Assembly (NCBI GenBank): GCA_964555295.1
Contig: CAZKRL010000051.1
Coordinates: 1-12,580, forward strand
Length of the DNA: 12,580 nt
Direction of reading: 5' to 3'
DNA from: CAZKRL01 sp964555295
GTDB lineage: Bacteria > Bacteroidota > Bacteroidia > Flavobacteriales_D > Sanyastnellaceae
Positions 6,969 through 12,580 of the stretch are shown here, piece by piece; within the stretch, counting starts at the first letter, position 1; every line of letters begins with the position of its first letter. A model generated the notes under the pieces. The model was given only the letters and a program-made list of their open reading frames with translations, did no database searches and was not told the origin of the DNA. The position numbers and the translations under genes were made by a program.

Positions 6969-7074
6969 CCATGATTTTCAGGTCTCAAAATCAGACGTAA
7001 CAAAGCTTTTGATGACCCTAAAGCAGAAAGTTACAAACGAGATTTATCAACAATTGAGCATTTTTTGGCTCTTT

Positions 7075-7100
7075 GTGGTAAAAAGTGGTAAGAAGTAGGT
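7075..7100 (+). promoter_or_regulatory. MraZ operator array upstream of mraZ
   Basis: GTGGTA occurs at 7075-7080 and 7085-7090, with a variant GTAGGT at 7095-7100. The three boxes sit at exactly 10-bp intervals with spacers AAAA and AGAA, 29 bases before the mraZ start codon. MraZ proteins repress their own dcw operon by binding such direct repeats near the promoter. A possible Bacteroidota-type -7 element (TATTTTCG, one mismatch to TAnnTTTG) begins at 7100, the last base of the third box, so bound MraZ would block it. The promoter call is weak; the repeat geometry is directly visible. Confidence 0.7.
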
Positions 7101-7128
7101 ATTTTCGTCACCGAATACAAATGCAGTG

Positions 7129-7602
7129 ATGCTCAAACTCTTAGGAGAATACCCATGTAAGCTTGATAATAAGGGCAGAATCCTGTTCCCATCACGCTTG
7201 CGTAAGTCACTGGAAGAAGTGTTGCATTTGGGACTTGTCATCAATCGCGACATCTACACAAAATGTTTGGTGATTTATCCTCAACCCACATGGGAAAGAG
7301 TTTCGGCGGATCTGGAGAAAATGAATCCGCATAACCGCAAGCATGCTGAGTTTGTAAGGTTCTTCTTGAATGGCGCGACAGAATTGGAGCTCGACACAGT
7401 TGGACGTCTCAACATTCCAGGGCACTTGCTGGATTATGCTCAAGTGGATTTGAAAAAGAACAATGAACTCGTTTTGTGCGGACTGGGTCAGAAGATGGAG
7501 CTATGGAATAAGGGAACCCGAGAGAGCAAGTTCAATGCAGAGGATTTTGATTTTGCTGCATTGGCCGAGGAGGTGCAGAACGATTTGAATAAGAAATCAT
7601 AG
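7129..7602 (+). CDS. mraZ: Transcriptional regulator MraZ
   Basis: A DNA-binding protein of the AbrB/SpoVT fold that regulates the division and cell-wall cluster, usually by repressing its own operon. The 157-residue product has the two duplicated half-domains with the family's DxxxR signatures: KLDNKGRILFPSRLR (11-25) and ELDTVGRLNIPGHLL (87-101). GEYPCKLD at the N-terminus matches the usual GEY-x-KLD opening. I chose ATG 7129; the GTG one codon earlier (7126) is possible. No clear ribosome-binding site precedes it. It is the first gene of the rightward dcw cluster, one base before the rsmH frame, and has a matching operator array just upstream. The acidic C-terminal tail (about 134-157) is longer than in the shortest homologues. 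Confidence 0.95.
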   Translation: MLKLLGEYPCKLDNKGRILFPSRLRKSLEEVLHLGLVINRDIYTKCLVIYPQPTWERVSADLEKMNPHNRKHAEFVRFFLNGATELELDTVGRLNIPGHLLDYAQVDLKKNNELVLCGLGQKMELWNKGTRESKFNAEDFDFAALAEEVQNDLNKKS

Positions 7603-7603
7603 G

Positions 7604-8548
7604 ATGTCGCCCCGCGCCGTTCTATCGACTGAAGAAAATATGCGCAAAGCGGATGGATATCACATCCCGGTGATGCTGAAGGAATCTGTAGATGCGCTGA
7701 ACATACAACCTAACGGGGTTTATGTGGATGTAACCTTCGGCGGCGGAGGTCACTCCAAAGAAATTTTGAAAAGACTGGACAACGGAAAACTGATTGCTTT
7801 TGATCAGGATCCCGCAGCGATACAGAATCAACTGAACGACCCGCGCTTCATTCTCGTGGAATCCAATTTCCGCAACATGAAAAACTGGTTGAAAATGCAT
7901 GGCGCCAACAAAGTGAACGGCATACTCGCCGATCTTGGTGTAAGTAGCCATCAGTTTGATACCGCCGCGCGGGGTTTTACGATTAGAGCAGATGGTCCGC
8001 TGGATATGAGAATGAACCATACCACCGGTGAGACTGCTGCAACCCTCATCGCCCGATCGACCATTGAGGATCTGTCAAAAATTTTGTGGGAATTTGGCGA
8101 GGTATTAAGGCCAAGTTCTGTGGCAAAGAGAATTCTCAACGCACCGAGAATGCTCACAACCTCAGATCTCATTAAAAGCGTAGAGCCCATTCTACCTCGA
8201 GGAAAAGAGCACAAAGTTTTAGCGCAGATTTTCCAAGCATTGAGGATTGCAGTGAATAATGAACTTGAAAGTTTGGAATCATTGCTTATACAAGCTGCTG
8301 AATGCCTGATGCCTGAAGGCAGATTGGTAGTCATCAGTTATCACTCACTGGAAGATAAGATGGTCAAGAATTTTCTGCGCAGTGGTAACGTGAGAGGCGA
8401 AATGCAGAAAGATTTTTTCGGCAACTTGATTCGACCTATCGATCCATTGCCTGGCAAACCGATTGTCCCCACCAATATAGAAATCAACCAAAACAACCGT
8501 GCCCGAAGCGCAAAACTTCGGGTAGGAATTCGAAATAAAAACGCATGA
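7604..8548 (+). CDS. rsmH: 16S rRNA (cytosine-1402-N4)-methyltransferase RsmH (MraW)
   Basis: It methylates N4 of C1402 in the decoding centre of 16S rRNA using S-adenosylmethionine. The SAM-binding motif is VDVTFGGGGHSKEIL (about 41-55), followed by FDQDP (66-70), ADLGVSSHQFD (109-119), GFTIRADGPLDMRM (124-137), and near the C-terminus VVISYHSLEDKMVKNFL with the conserved SYHSLEDR-like block. The 314 residues match the family (about 300-313). The first ATG (7604) is one base after the mraZ stop. The ATG at 7640 follows GAAGAAAAT and gives MRKADGYHIPVML, closer to typical starts, so the true start may be 7640. The gene ends in an ATGA overlap with ftsL. Confidence 0.95.
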   Translation: MSPRAVLSTEENMRKADGYHIPVMLKESVDALNIQPNGVYVDVTFGGGGHSKEILKRLDNGKLIAFDQDPAAIQNQLNDPRFILVESNFRNMKNWLKMHGANKVNGILADLGVSSHQFDTAARGFTIRADGPLDMRMNHTTGETAATLIARSTIEDLSKILWEFGEVLRPSSVAKRILNAPRMLTTSDLIKSVEPILPRGKEHKVLAQIFQALRIAVNNELESLESLLIQAAECLMPEGRLVVISYHSLEDKMVKNFLRSGNVRGEMQKDFFGNLIRPIDPLPGKPIVPTNIEINQNNRARSAKLRVGIRNKNA

Positions 8549-8937
8549 GCACCGAGACAACTGTAAAGGCTGCACCGAAGAAAAACTGGATAGCACGTGG
8601 CATTCAGGGTTTGTTTAGCGGTGAATTCCTGGCACGTGAGGGAATGATTGCCCGATTGCCCTTCATTGGATTCCTCGCTGTGCTGCTCATGTCACACATC
8701 GCCCTGATGTATTCTTTCGAAAATTCTGCGAGAGAAAAAAATAAACTTCAGTCGGAACTTAACGAATTACGAGCTCAATACAACACCACTCTCAGCGCCC
8801 TTGAGAAAGCTAAACAACAGAGTGAGGTCGCGAAATCTATTGAGGCCATTGGACTTAAAGAACTGAGTCAACCTCCTACCATTATCGAAATCAACACCCT
8901 GGAAAATAACCCTTCAGCTAATACGAATCATGAGTAA
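8545..8937 (+). CDS. ftsL: FtsL-like cell division protein
   Basis: A 130-residue bitopic protein: a cytoplasmic segment (1-37) with several basic residues, one membrane helix at about 38-58 (RLPFIGFLAVLLMSHIALMY), then a heptad-like coiled coil at about 60-100 (REKNKLQSELNELRAQ). The segment IGLKELSQPPTI (102-113) resembles the conserved end of FtsL-type proteins. In the divisome, FtsL partners with FtsB/DivIC and helps activate FtsI/FtsW in the periplasm. Sequence conservation in this family is low, so the call rests on topology plus its place between rsmH and ftsI. The start codon overlaps the rsmH stop (ATGA) and the end overlaps ftsI by 8 bases, so translation is probably coupled. Confidence 0.85.
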   Translation: MSTETTVKAAPKKNWIARGIQGLFSGEFLAREGMIARLPFIGFLAVLLMSHIALMYSFENSAREKNKLQSELNELRAQYNTTLSALEKAKQQSEVAKSIEAIGLKELSQPPTIIEINTLENNPSANTNHE

Positions 8938-11098
8938 AGAAAACTCACAACAGATTCAAAACGACACCGCAAGCTCTGGAAAAATTTACGGTAAGAGGAT
9001 CAATGCGCGGGCATGGGTATTCTTTTCATTGTTGGCCATTTTAGGTGTGGCCATTATCACCAAAGTTTTCATGATCCAACTATTTCCTAGCGAGCAAGCA
9101 CAGGAATTAGCGCAACGATTTACATATAAGGTAAATGAGATACAACCGATGCGCGGACAAATATTTTCCAGTGATGGCAGTTTGCTCGCCACCAGTTTGC
9201 CCGAGTATGAAATTCGGTGGGATTCAAAATCAGAATATAATAAAGAAGAATTTCAGCAGAAACTCGATTCTATCTGCCAGAGCTTCAACAAGCTTTTCGG
9301 CGATCGATCAGCGGCACAATACAAAGCCCTATTTCAGAAAGCGTTGAAAGAAGGCAATCGTTATACTGAAATCAAGGATCATGTTGACTATAACGAATTA
9401 CAACGCATCAAAAAATTCCCGTTTATCCGAAAAGGACAATATAAGAGTGGGTTCATTTTCATTGAGAAATATGTGCGCGAACAACCCTTTGGATTGCTCG
9501 CAGCACGTACCATCGGAATGGAGCGTAAAGAAAATAAAGTAGGTATAGAACTCGCATACGATTCACTTCTTGCCGGAAAAAAAGGCAGTCAGATGATGGA
9601 GAAGATTGCCGGTGGAATCTGGAAACCGATGTCCGACGAGTACATTCAGAAACCTGAGCCGGGCTGCGATATTATCTCAACTATCGATGTTCATCTGCAA
9701 GACGTTGCGCATTCTGCGCTACACAAAGTGATGCATGAACACAAAGCTGAATGGGGATGTGCCATCTTAATGGAGGTGAATACCGGATTCGTGCGTGCTA
9801 TCGCTAATCTTTCCAATATCCCAGGCACTGAGATGTATAGCGAGCGAATGAATTACGCGATACGTGAAAGCGTAGAGCCGGGGTCGACAATGAAACTCGC
9901 TTCGCTGCTTGCATGCCTCGATGAAGGACTAATTACCCTCAACGACACCGTGCATACTGGCAATGGCATCAGAGATTTCTGCGGACGTAAAATGAAAGAC
10001 AGCAATTACGACAGGGGCGGTTGCGGAACCATTACAGCCGAACAAGTATTTGAAAAATCATCCAATGTTGGTACCGCCATGCTTGTCAAGAAATCGTTTG
10101 GTGATAAACCTCAGGCATTCTTAGACAAACTCGAATCGTTTGGAATATCCAATTCATTAGGCATTGATTTACCTGGAGAGACTGCACCGAGTGTGTATAG
10201 AAAAGCGAAGGACAAGGGCTGGAGTTGTTTGAGTCTTACACAAATGGCCATTGGATATGAGATTCAGCTCACACCGTTGCAGAGCTTGGCCTTTTATAAT
10301 GCGGTGGCGAACAATGGAAAGTATGTAAGACCTCAATTCGTTCAAGAAATCAAAAGAAATGGTTTATCCATCGATACATCAGAACCCATTGTTTTAAAAG
10401 AAAAGATTTGTGGTGATGCCGCGCTTAACTCAGCTCTGCAGATGATGCGTGGCGTAGGTGAAGCTGGAGGTACAGCGGGTAATGTCTTCAAAGAATCGCC
10501 TTATAAGGTGGCGGGTAAAACAGGCACTGCTTGGGTAAGTGAGAATGGCCAATACTTAGAGCATACCTATCGTGCGTCATTCGTTGGATTCTTTCCAGCG
10601 CAAAATCCCCGATATTCCTGCATTGTTGTAATCAATAAACCTGGCGCGGGTGTTTATTACGGTGGTGCCGTTGCGGCGCCCGTATTCAAAGAGCTTGCAG
10701 ATAAAATTTATAGTACGGAAATCGATCAGCAAAAACCGATTTTCAAGTCTGATTCCACACTACTCGCCAACAAAAAAGCTCCCCCCGTTCTCGCCGGAAA
10801 TGCTGAACGTATCCTTTCGGTTCTCGACTTTCTCGGACTCAGTGCGTTGAATAAAACTGAGGGAAATGAATTCATCGAACTCAATTCCGAAGCTACCGCA
10901 ATTTCATGTACGGTGCGAACCCATTCAGAAAACGAAGTACCCAACGTCACAGGTATGGGTTTGGGTGACGCGCTGTACCTGCTCGAAAAGCGCGGACTAA
11001 AAGTAGAAGTGAGAGGATACGGTAAAGTCAAACAACAAAGCTTAGCACCCGGAACACCGATAAGCCATCAACAGAATATAATAATTGAACTGATTTGA
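8930..11098 (+). CDS. ftsI: Peptidoglycan transpeptidase FtsI/PBP3-type with C-terminal PASTA domain
   Basis: A monofunctional class B penicillin-binding protein that cross-links septal peptidoglycan in the periplasm. The 722 residues show a cytoplasmic tail, one membrane anchor at about 28-50 (ARAWVFFSLLAILGVAIITKV), the pedestal/dimerisation domain with MRGQIFSSDGSLLATS (74-89), and the transpeptidase domain. The active-site motifs are S319-T-M-K322 (EPGSTMK), S377-S-N379 (EKSSNVG) and K530-T-G532 (VAGKTGTAW). Residues about 668-722 (VPNVTGMGLGDALYLLEKRGLKV...) form one PASTA domain. This is absent from E. coli FtsI but common in Bacteroidota and Gram-positive division PBPs. The linker at about 595-665 is low in conserved features. 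It overlaps ftsL by 8 bases at its start and murE by 4 at its end. Confidence 0.96.
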   Translation: MSKENSQQIQNDTASSGKIYGKRINARAWVFFSLLAILGVAIITKVFMIQLFPSEQAQELAQRFTYKVNEIQPMRGQIFSSDGSLLATSLPEYEIRWDSKSEYNKEEFQQKLDSICQSFNKLFGDRSAAQYKALFQKALKEGNRYTEIKDHVDYNELQRIKKFPFIRKGQYKSGFIFIEKYVREQPFGLLAARTIGMERKENKVGIELAYDSLLAGKKGSQMMEKIAGGIWKPMSDEYIQKPEPGCDIISTIDVHLQDVAHSALHKVMHEHKAEWGCAILMEVNTGFVRAIANLSNIPGTEMYSERMNYAIRESVEPGSTMKLASLLACLDEGLITLNDTVHTGNGIRDFCGRKMKDSNYDRGGCGTITAEQVFEKSSNVGTAMLVKKSFGDKPQAFLDKLESFGISNSLGIDLPGETAPSVYRKAKDKGWSCLSLTQMAIGYEIQLTPLQSLAFYNAVANNGKYVRPQFVQEIKRNGLSIDTSEPIVLKEKICGDAALNSALQMMRGVGEAGGTAGNVFKESPYKVAGKTGTAWVSENGQYLEHTYRASFVGFFPAQNPRYSCIVVINKPGAGVYYGGAVAAPVFKELADKIYSTEIDQQKPIFKSDSTLLANKKAPPVLAGNAERILSVLDFLGLSALNKTEGNEFIELNSEATAISCTVRTHSENEVPNVTGMGLGDALYLLEKRGLKVEVRGYGKVKQQSLAPGTPISHQQNIIIELI

Positions 11099-12558
11099 AA
11101 TTACTTCAAGACATATTATATAGAGTCAGGATTCAGGAGGTTGTTGGTTCAACCCACGCTGCTGTGGAGCACATCACCATGGACTCCCGAAACATCAAAC
11201 CACTGAGTCTTTTCGTAGCAGTAAAAGGAACCCGAATCGACGGACATCAATATATCTCCCAAACGATTGAGGCAGGTGCAACTGCCATTGTATGCGAACA
11301 AATGCCGGAAGAGAAACATGCCGGTATAACTTATATAAGAGTCAATCATTCACAAGAAGCCCTCGGAATTATCGCCTGTAATTTTTACGATAACCCATCA
11401 CAAAGAATAAAAATTGTTGCGGTCACCGGCACCAATGGGAAGACAACCACCGCCACCCTGATGCATTCGCTCGCAAGACGAATGAATTTAAAAGCGGGCT
11501 TGCTTTCAACCGTTGTAAACAAAATCAACGATACACCACAGCCATCAACGCACACTACACCTGACGCACTCGCATTGAATGCGTTGCTCGCCCAAATGAT
11601 CGATTCGGGATGTAAGTATTGCTTCATGGAGGCATCATCGCATGCACTGCACCAACATCGTCTTACAGGAACTCAAATTGAAGGAGCGCTCTTTACGAAC
11701 ATCACCCATGACCACCTCGACTATCATGGCACCTTCAATGAATACATCAAGGCCAAAAAGATATTGTTCGACTCATTGACTGCCAATGCCTTTGCCATCG
11801 TTAATAGCGACGATCGTCACGCAGAAGTGATGCTTCAAAATTGCAAAGGCAAGAAAAAAACCATGGCGTTACAATCCATGGCCGACTACAAAGCGAAGGT
11901 CATTGAGTCAGGCGTATCAGGCCTTCATCTCGGAATAGACCACTACGATTTATACTCACCGCTCATTGGTCATTTCAATGCCTACAATCTTTTGTCGGTA
12001 TATGCAGCATTTTGCGAACTCGGATTTGATAAAACCGAGATTCTTACTGAGCTGTCAGCCCTGCAAGCGCCTGAAGGCAGGTTTCAATACATCCGTAATT
12101 CAGATCAAATCACTGCTATCGTTGACTACGCTCATACGCCTGACGCGTTGCAAAATGTATTGGATACCATAACGTCATTTCGCGGAGGCAACGAACAACT
12201 TATTACAGTAGTAGGATGCGGAGGTGACCGAGACAAAACCAAACGACCTCAGATGGCCGCAATTGCTGCCAAGATGAGCAACCGATTGATATTGACCAGT
12301 GACAATCCACGCAGCGAAAGACCGGAAGACATTTTGCTAGATATGAAATCAGGACTTGATCCGGTGTCGATGAAGAAGACGCTATCCATCACAGATCGCA
12401 GAGAAGCCATAACGCTGGCGGTAAGTCTTGCCCAGAAAGGCGACATCATTCTTATCGCCGGTAAAGGACATGAGAAATATCAGGAAATAGCAGGGGTTAG
12501 ATACGACTTCGACGACTTTGAAATTGTAAGTGAAATCCTCAAAGAACATAAAGTATAA
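11095..12558 (+). CDS. murE: UDP-MurNAc-L-Ala-D-Glu:meso-diaminopimelate ligase MurE
   Basis: Cytosolic ATP-dependent ligase adding the third amino acid to the peptidoglycan stem peptide. Of its 487 residues, the N-terminal domain has ITMDSRNIKPLSLFVAVKG (about 27-45, uridine nucleotide binding). The ATP loop is VAVTGTNGKTTTATL (108-122), followed by THTTPDA (152-158), FMEASSHALHQHR (177-189), THDHLDYHGT (204-213) and the carbamylated-lysine region around KAKKILF (219-225). C-terminally, DYAHTPDAL (344-352) and GCGGDRDKTKRPQM (374-387) are present. DNPRSERPEDI (403-413) is the meso-DAP specificity motif, so the wall is DAP-type rather than lysine-type. The start is TTG at 11095, overlapping the ftsI stop as TTGA; no in-frame ATG comes early enough to replace it. 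The last base overlaps mraY. Confidence 0.96.
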   Translation: MKLLQDILYRVRIQEVVGSTHAAVEHITMDSRNIKPLSLFVAVKGTRIDGHQYISQTIEAGATAIVCEQMPEEKHAGITYIRVNHSQEALGIIACNFYDNPSQRIKIVAVTGTNGKTTTATLMHSLARRMNLKAGLLSTVVNKINDTPQPSTHTTPDALALNALLAQMIDSGCKYCFMEASSHALHQHRLTGTQIEGALFTNITHDHLDYHGTFNEYIKAKKILFDSLTANAFAIVNSDDRHAEVMLQNCKGKKKTMALQSMADYKAKVIESGVSGLHLGIDHYDLYSPLIGHFNAYNLLSVYAAFCELGFDKTEILTELSALQAPEGRFQYIRNSDQITAIVDYAHTPDALQNVLDTITSFRGGNEQLITVVGCGGDRDKTKRPQMAAIAAKMSNRLILTSDNPRSERPEDILLDMKSGLDPVSMKKTLSITDRREAITLAVSLAQKGDIILIAGKGHEKYQEIAGVRYDFDDFEIVSEILKEHKV

Positions 12559-12580
12559 TGTTATATTATCTCTTTCAATT
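12558..12580 (+). CDS. mraY: MraY N-terminus (partial, runs off window)
   Basis: An ATG overlapping the murE stop (TAATG at 12556-12560) opens the frame MLYYLFQ, which runs to the edge of the window. MLYYLF is a common opening of Bacteroidota phospho-MurNAc-pentapeptide transferase (MraY), the membrane enzyme that makes lipid I, and mraY normally follows murE in this cluster. Only seven residues are visible, so the call rests largely on gene order. Confidence 0.7.

Noticed and set aside
6951..6970. Simple tandem repeat CTTCCCACC(T/C) x2
   Set aside because: Rejected as a meaningless short tandem repeat because the period, box core and degenerate third unit match the mraZ operator array; reported as regulatory instead.
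7121..7131. Two-codon upstream frame ATG CAG TGA overlapping the mraZ start
   Set aside because: Probably chance; no ribosome-binding site supports it and no known leader mechanism fits.
7951..8334. 127-codon minus-strand frame opposite rsmH
   Set aside because: Shadow of the rsmH coding sequence; no family motifs and no plausible context.
1..12580. CRISPR array, tRNA or rRNA gene, toxin-antitoxin or defence system
   Set aside because: Looked for repeat-spacer structure, cloverleaf or rRNA-like stretches and typical gene pairs; none is present in the window.

Overview
The window looks like a chromosomal segment of a Bacteroidota bacterium. Three things point there: a secreted protein with a C-terminal type IX secretion (Por) sorting domain, an FtsI/PBP carrying a C-terminal PASTA domain inside a compact mraZ-rsmH-ftsL-ftsI-murE-mraY run, and near absence of strong Shine-Dalgarno sequences. 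The MurE has the meso-diaminopimelate signature, as expected for a Gram-negative.

Positions 1-3318 are accessory. Two direct copies of a ~750-bp element (1-750 and 2567-3318) flank a single gene for a secreted SBBP-repeat beta-propeller (804-2510). Each element copy carries the N-terminal third of an IS1182-like transposase followed, in another frame, by the extreme C-terminus of the same kind of protein. They are therefore internally deleted, non-autonomous relics with recognisable imperfect terminal inverted repeats. Positions 3447-5138 encode a bifunctional formiminotransferase-cyclodeaminase (histidine/one-carbon folate metabolism). Positions 5139-5505 are mostly non-coding, with one possible 44-residue ORF and weak hairpins.

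Positions 5506-6875 hold a leftward pair, an alpha/beta hydrolase followed by the ribosome-assembly GTPase EngB. These diverge from the rightward division and cell-wall (dcw) cluster that starts with mraZ at 7129 and runs past the right edge into mraY. Genes in this cluster overlap or nearly touch, so it is almost certainly one transcript with translational coupling: the regulator MraZ, the 16S rRNA methyltransferase RsmH, the divisome proteins FtsL and FtsI, then the peptidoglycan precursor enzymes MurE and MraY.

The most interesting signal is in the 253-bp divergent region. A three-box array of GTGG-type repeats at 10-bp period lies upstream of mraZ, as expected for MraZ autoregulation. A second array of the same geometry lies on the opposite strand, facing the hydrolase-engB pair. 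This suggests that MraZ controls both divergent units. I see no phage, CRISPR, toxin-antitoxin or defence system, and no RNA genes.
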